DNA of 64,000 bases from Acanthacorydalis orientalis (lineage: Eukaryota; Arthropoda; Insecta; Megaloptera; Corydalidae), in NCBI GenBank assembly GCA_034766995.1, contig CM068321.1, forward strand, positions 12,180,026 through 12,244,025. Reading direction: 5' to 3'. Shown piece after piece: positions 49,750 to 63,516 of the stretch. A model generated the notes under the pieces. The model was not told the DNA's origin and searched no databases. It saw nothing but the letters and a program-made list of their open reading frames with translations. The stretch's first letter is position 1, and every line of letters starts with the position of its first letter. The position numbers were made by a program, and so were the translations under genes.

Positions 49750-49965
49750 TCCCATGTACCAGCTACTCATTATTCTATACGAATCTTGTAGGTCACGTAG
49801 TAGTTCATTTCTTCTACGACCCGTTTCAACTTTTATTATCTTCATTTAGATCACAAACACTCCAGTTCAAGATCTACATGAGGATGACTAAAGTCAAAAC
49901 AGGTCGTAGAAAAAAAGAAATCTTAATTGACTTATAGGATTCAGATATAATAATATGTTTCACAT
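49750..49965. repeat. Inverted repeat with ~85-bp arms
   Basis: Minus-strand 49846 down (ATGAAGATAATAAAAGTTGA then AACGGGTCGTAGAAGAAATG) mirrors plus-strand 49878 up (ATGAGGATGACTAAAGTCAA then AACAGGTCGTAGAAAAAAAG). The arms remain similar to about AGATTCGTATAGAATAATGAG. The minus-strand open frame at 49594-49845 begins in one arm and is not a gene. Confidence 0.7.
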
Positions 49966-50675
49966 AAAAGTTAAAGTCTACACTCACAGTTAAACAACAC
50001 TCTTTTGATACAATCAATATTGCCTTACTTGCAAATATTATTACGGAATATAAAATACATAATAATATTTTTATCATGAATATATTTTTTTATAATATCG
50101 TTCATAGAGAAAAGTGAAAAATTTTAATTTTCAAGGGTATTAATGTCAACCAAAAGTTATAAGAAATAAACTTATAAAAAGTGTACCATAAAATAAAAAT
50201 GTCATTATAATAATATATTTTCCAGATATATCACGTGATTTTAAAACCGAAAAGGAGTTATGTTATATTTTGTTGATATTAAAATCCATAAAATATTTTG
50301 ATTCTCAAATAATTGAAAGAAATAAATGTTATTTTTAAATTGTTTTCAGAAATTATATAATTATTAAAATAAATATCATTACATATTTAATTAAAGAATC
50401 CAAGCATTGAAAAGTATTTTCATTGATTTTTAAAAATATATTGACAGAACTGTAACAGAATGTCATGTGCAAGGAACCATTTTTATTGAAATAAGAAAAA
50501 GTTTAAAAATTTACCAAATGCAATGTTTTTTTTAAAAAAATATAGTAAATTTGGATTAAAAAAAACCATATCTACCTTTGTAATTTGTAGAATTACTTAT
50601 ACGAACTTATTTATGTAATAAAACAATTTGAGCTAAAATAAGTTTAAATACCTTCGTTTAAGACATCATCTATAT

Positions 50676-51071
50676 CAGGGGTTCTTAACATGTAAGATGT
50701 GCCTTCCCTAAGGAGGTTCAAAGAGGTTAGTGGAGAAGTGTGACTGTCCTCTATAACATTTTTGTAATTGCTTTTTTTAGAATTTAATTTATATTCTACC
50801 CCGAATGTGTGGTCTCATAGAACAGAAGCAGTAAGTCTCTCATTAAATGACACAGACCTTAAAGTGACTACACAATCATGCTGAAAGACAATAAGATGTT
50901 CCTGAAGAAAAAAATTTCTTTACTATTTCTGTGTATCTGAGGATGTTAAAATAAAATTTTAATGTCAATTACATAATTTATCCATTATTAATTGCTTTCA
51001 GAATAGAAGGGAGGTGTAAATTTTAAGTTTACTTTCGGGGGAAGTTAGACTAAAAAGGATAAGAACCCCTG
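50676..51071. mobile_element. hAT-type MITE (396 bp)
   Basis: Ends CAGGGGTTCTTAACATG and, reversed, CAGGGGTTCTTATCC: 12 identical terminal bases of the form typical for hAT elements. Flanks are atctatat (50668-50675) and ctctatat (51072-51079), an 8-bp target duplication with one mismatch. The interior is less AT-rich than the surroundings and has no transposase, so it is non-autonomous. Confidence 0.88.
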
Positions 51072-51236
51072 CTCTATATAATAAGATATAATGCTTCAGA
51101 GATATTAATATCTAAAATAATATTATATTCCTGAAAAAGTACATTTTTCTTTGCTTTACATAATAGTATGCACTATACTCATATAATATTATTGCCTTAC
51201 TTATCTTCGGTCTTTAAATCATTCGGTTTTTGTTTT

Positions 51237-51320
51237 CTACTAAGTTTGTACCATTTTCAGGTAGAATTATGAGATGTTCTTAGATCTACCTGAAAATGAC
51301 ATACGTGGCGAAACTAGTAG
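51237..51320. repeat. Foldback repeat, perfect 14-bp inner stem
   Basis: CTACTAAGTTTG...CATTTTCAGGTAGA against TCTACCTGAAAATG...AAACTAGTAG. The right arm CTACCTGAAAATGACATACG then TGGCGAAAC matches CTGCCTGAAGATGATATACG then TAGCGAAAT at 22450, so it belongs to one family. Confidence 0.7.
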
Positions 51321-52373
51321 TTGATAATAGACACTTTCATGATTCATAAATACTAAGACTATCAATACAAGTTATCAACAGAACCACATCTGTAAAAATA
51401 TAAAATTACAATTTTGCCAATTTTATTATTGTTTTTTTAAAAATCATATTTTCTAATGTTTAAGATCAATTATAAAGAATTTTTATATGCAGATAAAAAT
51501 CTACAGAAATTGTATACAACAATGCAAATTCTTTCAAATAAAAAAATTGTTAATTTCTTATTTTACTTTTTCTAATTCTAGGATCCGTCCAAGCTTAAAA
51601 ACATGGTATATATTAAAACGATTGTATTATATGAAATATTTAGTCATTCATATTTATCCCAAAAAATATCAGATATTGAAAACACTCCCTCCTTTCTCAG
51701 AATTGACTAGTGGAAAACACTGTGTTACTTATAAGGAACTGAATTTTAATTGACTAATATGTTATTAATAATTAATCTAATTAGAAAACTTGTTTCCAAT
51801 AACTATAAGAACATTAAAATATATTACTACATCTATAACTAGTTTATTAAATCGATTCTATAAAAACTACATAAACTTTATTGTAATAAATTACTAGAAA
51901 TTTTATTATATCTCTGATATTTCAGACAAAGCCTCAAGGCTTTTCATACTCTAGTCGCTATCGATTCTATCTTATTTTACCTACTGAATAAATTTACCAA
52001 TTTGTAAATTAGTTCTGTTCGAGTCAAACCAGTAGAACATAGTTTTCGAAATTAGGCCTAATCTTTCTGTATGATATATTTGAAAATGAATATAATCTAA
52101 ACTGTTCGGAAGTAATAGTAGCAAATAGTTACATTCATAATACCATATATCACAGTATTGATATTGTATGATTATTCTCTGGAATCGTATTGTCCCATCG
52201 ACGAATTTTCTATTCTAGTATCAATTCTGTATAATTTAAAATTGTTTTGAAATCCTTCTTTTTAAATTTAATTGCTCTCCTTTCTTTTTAAATCAAATTA
52301 ATTAAATATCATTGTTTGTTATAATTCGTAAGTTGTTAAAAGAATAGTTATCGTGCTGGAAATTCTAAATGTG

Positions 52374-52426
<53 letters not shown>

Positions 52427-52439
52427 ATATATATATATA
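52374..52439. repeat. (TA)n microsatellite
   Basis: Broken by AAATA at the start and GGA near the end. Confidence 0.92.
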
Positions 52440-53334
52440 GAAGGAAAAAATAATTGTATATAAATTACTTTTATATCAATTAATTAAATTATTATCGATT
52501 AATCAAACAAAAAGATATAATCTGTCTCAATTCATTAGAAAATGTTTCTATTAGTATTTATAACGCTTTAAGTTATAAATAATTGTTCAACTTTATATGC
52601 ATACTTTTACATTAATTAATTAAACTGCAATTACACCTTATTCAATACATTCTGCATAATTATTTAATACTAAATAATTAAATTTATTACACTTATTTTA
52701 ACAAATTAAATTTTTTTGATTGATAACATTCATAATTTAACCATGAAAACTCTTTGATATTCTCGAACTGCTTCTAGGACTCAAACAAAACTTCTTGTTT
52801 GCAATTAAAACTTAAAAAAATCGAAAGGTATTTTATTTGGTTAACAATTGATATACATTGAAATATTATGGAAATCTAAAATTTAATTCTAAGAAAATAC
52901 TGAACTTTTCTCGAAATTATGAACTAAATAATTGAATTTGAACGTATTTGAACAATGAAATAATTGATAAATAAGATCACTATGAGTTTTTAAATTTGTT
53001 TCTTTCCAAGAAACGTACCGTAAAATTATTAACAACTCATGAAAATATCTATAACATTTCATTGTAAAATGATTGTTTATATTAAATATGATAATTAGAA
53101 AACAGAATTGAATTTTCCAGCACAATAACTCAATAAACAATTTACGAAACTCTTTTCTGAAACAATATTTCTTTATAAATATTTTCGCTTAACCAACCCA
53201 ACATAAATTTTATAAATTGCTAAATTAAATGTGTATTTTTCATGTTTTTAATCATTTCTTAAAAAGTGCTTATCTGTAAAATCTGACGAGAAACTGTATT
53301 TTTGGTTTAATATTTTTTTTAATTTTAATGTTGT

Positions 53335-53335
53335 G

Positions 53336-53393
<58 letters not shown>
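53335..53393. repeat. (TA)n microsatellite
   Basis: Starts GTGTATATACATAT, then pure. Confidence 0.94.
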
Positions 53394-53395
<2 letters not shown>

Positions 53396-54123
53396 CGCAT
53401 CGCTTCTTTTAAAAAAGGAAAATCAGTGTAAAAGCTTTGTAATTTACTGATCTCAATATATTATTATAAGGTAAAATACTTCAAAAGTATAAATTGTTTA
53501 TATGAAATAGAAATCAATTTTACATTAATATAAATATTCATTAAAACCAAAACTAGACAAAGACTTAACCTTTAAATTGTATTTTTACTTGCATATATCT
53601 GTAAATTGAAGAAATGAGGATAAATTTACATACTGCAATAACGTATGAAAGAAAATAGAAGAATACTTTACCTACTAGTCAACTCAATTATGCTAACTCT
53701 TTTTTATGGATAATAAAATAAAGAATTTAGTATAATTCTAGTATAGTTTTACAGAAAAAAACTAATAAGTACTTGAATATAAATTTAAACTGGTATAGTA
53801 TTCTTCTTCAAACATATTTTTGTATTTCATCTTTGTGACTTGCATGAGTTTAAAGTGCAGAAAATAAATTATATGCAAATTTATTTCTAAGTACACCGTA
53901 ATGAACATCAGTCGGTGAAATTTTAAACAGAATAATTTATATTCTTTATGAATAAATATGCAATATTTTCCAAGTAGCGTAACTTCATTTATTTTGTTTA
54001 TATTTTATACTCTATAATAGTTATTGAAAATTAAATAAAAATTAACTTTGAAATATGGATACAGTTACGATTTCTTTCAAATGAAACAAATAATATAATG
54101 ACACGTAAAATATTCCCTGTATT

Positions 54124-54147
54124 TATATATATATATATATATATATC
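54124..54147. repeat. Short (TA)n
   Basis: 24 bases. Confidence 0.87.
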
Positions 54148-54692
54148 ATTAACGGTTCATTGCAAATTTATGAAATCGTTTATATGAAATGATGAAAAGA
54201 TAATTTAATTTAAAAAATACAATAAAGGAAATAAAACGCTTAATCTATAATAAAAGTGTCTTAAATTACAGTTTTTTAAGGTGATTACTTATTATATTTA
54301 TTAATATTGTCTTTGTTATTTAATTTAATTTGTATTATAAATTTTCGAAATAAAATCATAATTTTGTTTGAACCCATTAACAATATGTTATTTGGATACT
54401 TAATTCTCTTCATGAATTTTAACTTCCTTTAATGATAGATAATTATACTGTTCTTAAATCAGCTAACTTATTTCTTTTCTAAATTTATCATATTTGAATT
54501 TGAACAATGATTGACAAACATAGTAATAGAAATAATGAGTGAGAATTAGTATTTAATTTAATTGAAATTTAAACTTTGGTCTCACTGATAAAATTACAAA
54601 AAAAATGACAGTCGGCGTTTTAGATAGAAAACTTAAAAAATGTAAAATAAGTTCAAGAAATTAAAGTATTTAATTTTGTAAAATATTCCATT

Positions 54693-54713
54693 ATATATAT
54701 ATATATATATATA
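54693..54713. repeat. Short (TA)n
   Basis: About 20 bases. Confidence 0.86.
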
Positions 54714-54946
54714 CCAACTGAAAAATAATAAATATTAATGTAATTTTTTTATACTTGACTAATATTTAAAACTATTAATAAATATGAATTTGTCTCAAAT
54801 GAAATACATTCATAAATGTACGTTGTAAGGTTAAATCTTTATCTTGAAATTGCATTTAAAAAAATAGTACGAATTAAATTAATAAAAATGAAATATGTTC
54901 AAAAATGTACTTTTCGTATTTTATTTCCATACGTAATTATTTTTCC

Positions 54947-55107
54947 TACCTGCACGACATATTTAGATGTTTCTATCATCTCCAGGCAGTTTTAAATAAG
55001 TTACTTTCAGTTACGAAATTGAAATTCAATTATGTTTCATAACATGAAAAATTCTATTTAAAACTATCTGCATATAATTAAAACATCAATTCTTGTCATA
55101 ACAGGTA
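54947..55107. repeat. Foldback repeat (161 bp)
   Basis: Left arm TACCTG..GATGTTT..CAGTTTTAAATA is mirrored by TATTTAAAACTATCTG..AAACATC..CAGGTA. On the minus strand the left arm contains CTGCCTGGAGATGATA then GAAAC, the arm motif of the 22395 element. Confidence 0.6.
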
Positions 55108-56348
55108 AAAAATACTATTCATAGAAACACAATAAGAGAACAACGGATTTTCACACATGAAAATCAGTAAATATACATTTTATAAAACCGATTGATCTAA
55201 AAGTATATAGTTTAAATCTTTTAAAAAATTATTAACATACTCGCTAAAATAAATGATTTAATTTTTAGTATCATTTATAAAACTGATTTTATTAAGTGAT
55301 GTTTAATGAATTTACCAGGTATTTTAATTATTAATTTTATAAATACTCTTTATAAAATAGATATTTCAAAAATGTAATAAGTATTATTTTACAAAAAAAG
55401 TACAATTTATTCACTAATAGATCAGTAATCACAAAGTTTTTAATAGATTTTAATACTGAAGTCAGATTAATGAAAAAAATCCTATTATCTAATATAACTT
55501 AAAGAATCCTCAGTTCCGTTTTATAATTTATTTCAATTTTCTTTCAAGTCATATTCCATTATTTAAGTTAATGATAAAACCTTAATTTTACTCATTATAC
55601 ATACATTCTGATAAAAATATACAATCGTTAATAGTGCCCTTAATAATTATTAAAAAATATCTCAAATACTGCCTCATCTCCACACAAGTTCACAGAAATA
55701 TTTTAAGTACAGATAGTACACTTATCCTTACGTTATCTACATATTATCGATTCTTAATGAAAACAACATATATGCGCTGAATAGATTTATATTAGATTAT
55801 TGTAGGAAATAGAAATAAGTTCGACATAGCTCTGCTCTAAGGCGATATAGATCAGATCAACACACATCAGTTATAACAATGCCTCTAAGAACAATATTTT
55901 GTTGTGAGAGAATGAAACGTTGCCGAGACTTTTTCCAAAAAAAAGTTCGACAAAAAAACGACAAAACAAACACACAAAATAATAAAAGTAAATGTTACAA
56001 TAGTGGTGTTTACCCTAAAAACAGTGTGTCGCGTTGACCCGAAAACTGTATCTTTACACTTTAACAATAGTTTTTTTCCATACTTCTTTTTTCAATTCTA
56101 TATTATACACACATCTACACCTACATATGCACGCATATATGTGTGTATGTATGTTCAATATGCCAAGTGTACGTGTCGCTCGCCAATTTTTCGTATAACT
56201 CCCGTGTGTATAGACTATTTGATGGATTTATTTTATATTATATTCATCATTCGTTCATTTCATCGATTTTATATCGAGGTAATATAACATCAAATTGAAT
56301 TATTATTTTACATCGTCTGTGTATTTAATCAATTGTGATTTGAATACA

Positions 56349-56352
<4 letters not shown>

Positions 56353-56413
<61 letters not shown>
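56353..56413. repeat. (TA)n microsatellite
   Basis: About 60 pure bases. Confidence 0.95.
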
Positions 56414-56414
<1 letters not shown>

Positions 56415-57680
56415 ATTACTTTAATGTTAACGCTTTGCTGATTGTAGTCATATAAATCGTACCCGTACAATATATATGTATATATATTCCAATAAATAAT
56501 TTATTTAAGTAATTGTATTACGAATAATGACTGTAATCAAATAATTGATATAATATGTCTCCCTGCCAATTAGTAATTAGATCTGATATAGAATATCAAA
56601 TTATATTTTTGTAATGTAAGAGAAAATGTTATATTTTATAACTGAAAAATGTCCACTGATAAGTGATCTATTTTTAATATAATCTAAAAATTACAAAAAT
56701 AATTCTGTTTGTTATCCTTTAAGTTTTTATTTCTAAATATTTATCCGCTATCTAAAAAAAATAGTATTAAGAGTACCACACAGAAGAAATACTGTTTATT
56801 TTACTGTTTATTGACACATATTGTTTAATAATAGATCTAAATATTTCTATCTAAATCATTTGATTATATATTATTTACGTGAAATTTTCCATGTGTATTC
56901 TATTTTCTGTTATTTCTGTTGTCTTTGAGTAACTCTGTTTATTTATTATAAAAAAAAACTCGAAGGATAACAAGTAGACTAGTTGTTAAAGTGAACGTAT
57001 TTCAATTTTATTCACTTAAATAAATTATCATTAATATTGTCACAGAGTATTAGAAAATTGATAATATTTTTGGCAAATAACTCTGAGATATTTTTCGACA
57101 CTTACCAATTTGGTAATTCGAGGAAGCCTTTAGATATTATTTTAGAGCCGTTTATATTTGTTTTCAAAGAAATATTCGTTGTTTCTTTTCAGTATTAGCA
57201 CACCATGCATAAGGATGTTAACAATAATTTTATATGACGTTGAAACAACCATCAGATAGTTCATTATATTGAACCTGTTCATCCTAAATGTTATTTGTAA
57301 AATATGTACCGATACCTTCTAAAGTTTTATTTGATTCGTTGGTAACGTACCAGTACAGTTCTAGATCGAAATGTCTTAATTTATTCGTATTTTTAGGAAG
57401 TCCGTGATTTATGGAAATTTGACTTATATCAATTCTCACTGATTATATAATAGATTCGAATAAAAAATTTACTAGTTACATATAACTGAGTAAAATTGAC
57501 ATTTAAAAAAATAATTTATAGATTTTAAAGAAATTGTTCTCGTAAAAAGCATGAAATACTTTTTTTCAATTATTTTAATTTGATATTAAGTCATAATTCT
57601 ATAATTACTTCTTAAGCACTTTAAGCACCATTGTGCATTAGAACAATTAGGTGGTTATCATGTTCTTACAGTATAATGTC

Positions 57681-57731
57681 TTATTCATTTGATTAATGAT
57701 GATCTAATGTATTGTTCAATCAAATGAATAA
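57681..57731. repeat. Perfect 14-bp inverted repeat
   Basis: TTATTCATTTGATT and AATCAAATGAATAA, loop of 23 bases. Isolated; probably an old foldback core. Confidence 0.6.
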
Positions 57732-58210
57732 TTTAAGTCACTTGATTATACATATTCAATTGTATTTTTTATTTGAAAACCGGATTTTGACATCAAATTA
57801 AGGCATTAATTCAAAATAACCTTTTCTAATCGTATGTTTGTTAATAACAAATAACGTATTTACTCAATACATACTACATAGAACACAGTGTGATTTTTTG
57901 AAACACTAAGAACCAGTTCTCACATTCAATCAAAACAAGATTCAATCATGGTCATATCACAATCTAACCAAATATCTAAGCTGAGAGATTTTGTGGAAAT
58001 AAAATAGTTTTCTGAATGAACTTTTAACACATCTTTGTTGTCAATCAAAAATTATTCATTAGATTATTTAGATTCTAATTCAAAAGGTGAGAAAAATTAA
58101 ACGTTTCCCATGTTCTAAATGAAAATAAAAAGAGAGTATAAGTGTGTATGTTTCAATGTTTTTATTCAAGATAGTTTTGAAAAGAAGGTCTAATTTATCA
58201 GGTCAAAAAT

Positions 58211-58212
<2 letters not shown>

Positions 58213-58249
<37 letters not shown>
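58213..58249. repeat. (TA)n microsatellite
   Basis: 37 bases; read as YIYIYI in a chance plus-strand frame. Confidence 0.93.
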
Positions 58250-58253
<4 letters not shown>

Positions 58254-58950
58254 CTTTGAAAATATAAAGGTTCGGAAGCTACCAGTACTTAATCATTTAA
58301 TAAGGTCGATTGAAGAAGAGTTGTTGAAAGTTAAAGTAACCAAATATCAAAATACCCCAACGAAAAACTATTTTTTCACAGTTATTCTATTTAATTAAGT
58401 TAAAAAAACGTTCAAATTATACTAAGAAATAAACTGATTTCAATTATTTGCTCAAAATATGTTAAATCTAATTGTAAATATGTTAAATGATTGTTTCAAG
58501 ACAGTTTTTAAAACTTCAAACGCGCTTTTCTAAAAAAATTCACTTTTTCATCTAATTAACATCATGTATAAAAACTGGATAATTCCATCGACTTGAATTT
58601 CTTAATTTATAATTTGTATTAGATTAATTTAGTTGCAAAATAACGTGTCCATTTTTAATACAAAATCCTATAACTTTTTTAAATCTAATTTTTCATTTTC
58701 TCTTATACTGTAATTCATTTATTAATAAAATGTGTACAAATTAAAAATCGATTTGATTTTATTATTTTTAATAATTGAAACCAATAAAAAATATATATTC
58801 CCCACACATCACGGATAATAACAAGCTTCTATGCATAAAAAAATATTAAAATTTGTTTAAATACAAATAAAATAGGTTTTTTAATAGCCTTCATCCTGGT
58901 GAATCGTCTAAATGTCTTTTCTTCATTACTAGATTCGGTAAATGTGCCAT

Positions 58951-58953
<3 letters not shown>

Positions 58954-58993
<40 letters not shown>

Positions 58994-59014
58994 CATACAT
59001 ACATACATATATAT
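58954..59014. repeat. Compound (TA)n(CATA)n
   Basis: TA block followed by five CATA units, just before the foldback at 59030. Confidence 0.93.
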
Positions 59015-59029
59015 TGAGACAGTCTCTAA

Positions 59030-59130
59030 TATTTACCTGAAAATAGCCTTTTGTCCAAAGTAATAATGTATAATAAATACTCAGGTAATCAAAAAGGAAG
59101 ATCCCCATCAAGACAACAATTACAACTCGT
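59030..59130. repeat. Foldback repeat remnant with shared 3' tail
   Basis: ATTTACCTGA at 59031 and CTCAGGTAAT at 59080 are inverted; the tail AGGTAATCAAAAAGGAAGAT is shared with 22500. The more GC-bearing stretch to about 59510 may be part of the same decayed element, but no frame stays open. Confidence 0.45.
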
Positions 59131-59859
59131 TCATACTCATTCTACTCATTAATTTTCCTAATCTCAAATGGACAACTCCTTATTGAAAAAATATTCTATC
59201 GACTTTGACACTTTCATATCCTACACTGCACATCTCAATTATTTCTCTAAACAAAATAACGGGCCTTACTGTAAAGATAACATTCACACTGTCGACCATG
59301 ATTAAATACGAAATTCTGTCATAATCACAGTTATTTTTAAACAAACCAACACTGTCCAGCTCTCCTTTTTAATTTTGACATGCTCAGAATTTCTCGGTAA
59401 GAGAAAGACCCAACAAGACTATCACAAAAACCGATGATTGATTAAACAATCAGAATGGTTATCAAAATTCTACGACCATAAGCGTATGCTTTGATGGAAA
59501 GTGAGAATCGATCTTAAATATTATATTTATTTCTCAAAGTTACGTTTTGTCGTTTTCATAATGTGAATTTACGTTAAGTTAATACTATTTTAAATATTCT
59601 GAATTTCGTTAGATTATATATATATATATATGGAGAAATTAACAATGAAAAATTAAATTAAAAACACATTTCATTTCAATTTACTTATTTCATCAAGTAG
59701 AAAATAATAATAATTTAAATGAGAAATTAAATTAAAATCAATATTTCATAAATGTCTCAATTAAATTATGATCAATAAATAATGATTAAATATTAAATAA
59801 ACATTAATTATTGATTGTTAATTATACGTTTAAATGTTAAATTAAATATTAATTCAATT

Positions 59860-59863
<4 letters not shown>

Positions 59864-59917
<54 letters not shown>
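59864..59917. repeat. (TA)n microsatellite
   Basis: 54 bases, edge GAATGTATGT. A 20-base run also occurs at 59612. Confidence 0.94.
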
Positions 59918-59919
<2 letters not shown>

Positions 59920-62900
59920 TGTATGTATATTTAATTTAATTATAATTCATCATACATAACATTTATTGATGAATATAAATTGAATGTTAGCAATAATTTT
60001 TATACACAAGTATTAATTCTTTCTGAAACGTAACTTTAGAAATTATTTTTATCTTTAAAATGGGTCTTAATGTTTCGATATGAATGGTTCTTTTTTTAAA
60101 ACATTCGTCACTGTATTCTTTGTCTTAAATCAGTAGTTTTTCTTTTTAACTCGCTGGTTATTTCATAAACCATTTAGTATTATCGAAGACTTTAATTTAT
60201 TGAGGAAATGTATCTAGATTTTTTCTTATTTTTATATAATAATCACATTTTTTTATTGAATTTGTAACTTTTTTTTACCTGAGTAATAACATTTCGAATA
60301 GTAATCTCACCTCAGATTTTATATTTTTGTAAAAGCCAATGTGAATTTTTGACAGTTTTTAAAAACTCTAATTAAAAACCAATATTTTTAAAGTATATTT
60401 TTTTATTTTGATACCAAATATACTTTCAATTAGTCAAATATGTCCTTCAATTATCTGTTTTTACTTTCTGGTTACATATTTTTTTGTATTATTTTGAATC
60501 TTACTATTTTTTCTAATACAATTTTTCAAACAATAATCTTATATCTACGAAAAAAAATATTTCAAAATTTAGTTGATATTAAAAATTTGCTATTGTGAAT
60601 GATTTTGAAATTAGTAGTATATTTAAAAACAATTGTTTAAGTCAATCAATGAGAAATATTGACTTTCAATAGGTTAAAATTATTTTAAGAAGCAATATTA
60701 CCATAGATACAATTTTTATTAATTTAAAAGTAAAACCTTAAACTAATAGTATACTTATCGGATTATAAATCTAAGATCAACTGTTTATTCTTCTAAAAAA
60801 ACATGGATTGACGCTGTAGCATTGGACATTTTTTCTGAAAACATATTGGTTTAAGAAATAGTAAGTTTATAGATTCCAAAGTAATAAATATTAATGAATA
60901 AGAACAAGTAACAAGTATTTTTTTGTTTGGAACATTTTTAAACTTTTTATAGCTCTAACAAGTATAAACTTTAAATAACAGTAATAGATATAAATATATA
61001 TTTATTTTATAGAGTGTAAATGAACACAAAACAGTAGACTTTTCAGTGATGAAAGTGGTGTTTTTTTTTTGTATCGCATTTAGAAATCACATTTGGTTAT
61101 AGAAAATTTAACGGCGATTATAACTGTATTTCAAATATTGGAACAAATACATTTGAAAAGAAACTAAGTTTTTATAATTATGATGCAAATCATTTTTTTA
61201 TATATTCAATAGAAAGATATATAAAAATAATTATATCAGTAAATTATTGTATGAAAGAAATGCTTAGTTCTCTCAGAAAAATTCAAGTTAATACCAAAAT
61301 TTCAATGTTATGCGAGAACTGTTAATGATTTTGAAAAAAAAATAATATAGAATCTGATTGTTTCAGAAATGTCTGGCCTAAATGAATAAAATAATTTATT
61401 TGCTTTAATACTGCATACATAAATAAAATATCCGATACAGTAACAAAAAGTAGTAACATTTATAGTCTTATTTGGTTTGATACACAAATCTTAGTTGAAA
61501 AATATAGTTTGGCATCGTTTGAAATTATAATTGTATTAGTGTTCAATTAAATCGTTTTAAGAACGAAAACCCCTGAGAAAAGTTTAGGCCATAACAATAA
61601 CTAATAATGTATACACATAAATATAATACTATGGAAGCAAACTGATTCACTTAATATTACATCATATTATATTTTAAATTTTAATTAAAATATAACAGTT
61701 TTTTCGTTTTTACTTACAATTATACCGTTTAACATAAAATTACTAATGAAATTTGTTATAACACTTTTAAAAAAGAAACCTTATATATATATATATGTAA
61801 TATTTATTAAACTCTAACGTATTTTGTAAGATATTTTATTTTTACATGAGCCAGTTAATGGGTATCTCGTTTGCTCACTGTTCTAAAATTTATATTGATC
61901 GGCTACGAAAAGATATTCCATGGAGAATATCAAAAATTATCTATTCTTTATAATACATATTGATCCATAAAACTTTCAGTTGGTTCTTTGCTACAAGAAT
62001 TATGGACGTTACATTATAGCGTTGAAAGAGGAATCGAATATTAATGCCACGTTCACATGGTTTTAGTAGACGGTGAAATTACTGGAGCAAGTTATTAGCT
62101 TTAATAATAAGAAAAGTGTGAACATATAACCAAGTATAGAATAAAGTAATACATTTAGTACCAAATTGAATATTTAGAACTTTTTTTAAATATTTAACCA
62201 TTCTCTTTCTGATAGATTTTAATAATTTCTTGTTATTAAATTACTGGAAATAATAGTTCCAGTATATTTGGGTTCAATAGCTGATTTCAATATATGATTT
62301 TATAATTTATTATCTTCCAATCAAACAGTATTAGTGTGTTAAGTACTTTTTAATAAAAAATATGTAAAACTATTTATTATAATATATATATATATATATT
62401 AAATATTTATCAATTTTGAATTTTATGTTCAAGAAAACTATAATACATATTGTTTAAAGTAATTTTACACTACGGTTATTAATAACATGTTTTACTGAAA
62501 ATTGAAAAAACACAACTTAAGTAAATACAAATCAGAAATTTTCTCAATATACGAGATTTTTTTCAAGTTTACACATCAGCTCTTATAAAAAGGAATATAT
62601 TGAAACCAGTCTAACATATGTAAGCAGACTCGTAGATGCAGACGGTACACCTACATATAAACTAATTCGTTCACCTGGCATTAAGAATACAGTTTCTAAA
62701 AATATTTATAATAGTGTACAAACCTGTACAAAAATCTGGACTGAAAAATTTAAATATTAAACATAAACTTCACTTACAAACTTGAATACATGATTGCTGA
62801 ATTTTATAAGATCATACCCTATTTTCTATTTTAACTATCTTCTACTTTAATTCACATATTTGTTTTAATAAGAAAATAATTTATTTCTTTTGTTATTACA

Positions 62901-63093
62901 GTGTGTTTTTTTGTAAAACTAGTTATATATTGAATATCAGTTATTAAATCTAAATATTTAAAATCGAAAAGATATGAAGGAAAACCGATAAAACTTTTTC
63001 ACACAAACAAGACTCATTTAGATTGGGATTGTATATAAATTACATACTTTTTCGATTAAGTATAATGCATATTTTTAACAAATGTATACATAC

Positions 63094-63105
63094 ACACACA
63101 TACAT

Positions 63106-63155
<50 letters not shown>

Positions 63156-63160
63156 ATTTA
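63094..63160. repeat. Compound (CA)n(TACA)n(TA)n(TG)n
   Basis: ACACACACATACATATACAT, TA block, then GTGTGTGTGTGT: nearly self-complementary overall. Confidence 0.93.
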
Positions 63161-63513
63161 TGCATATAGTGAAAATGCACCTTATTCTGACATAAATTTT
63201 GCTATACAAAATAAAATTGATTTTAATCTTAATTATTGATTGATGTGTTCGCAAAAAGAACTTATTTGAAATTAACTAAAATTAAAAAGTATGAATATAA
63301 GTCAAAAACAGTGGATATATCTATAATAAAAACGTAATATTTTAAATGTTCAAAATCTACGACTGTAAGACTGTAATTGAGATTTAATTTGACACTGGCA
63401 TTTAAATTCATCTACAGGAATCTTGTTTGAAGAAGCTACTGAATATCAATTATTAAAATAGATTTCAAATTTGTGCACCATACCCGTTCTGGCTAACCAA
63501 CAATATTTATATT

Positions 63514-63516
<3 letters not shown>

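Noticed and set aside
51943..51958. Small palindrome AAAGCCT-CA-AGGCTTT
   Set aside because: Seven-base stem, expected by chance in a window this size.
56003..56287. Overlapping 94-aa plus and 60-aa minus frames near 55885-56287 as a nested gene
   Set aside because: No recognisable motif, no splice or promoter context, and composition close to the local background.
62044..62129. Short element bounded by CACGTTCACATGG and AGTGTGAACAT
   Set aside because: Only about 7-8 bases of terminal inversion and no target duplication; too weak to call.
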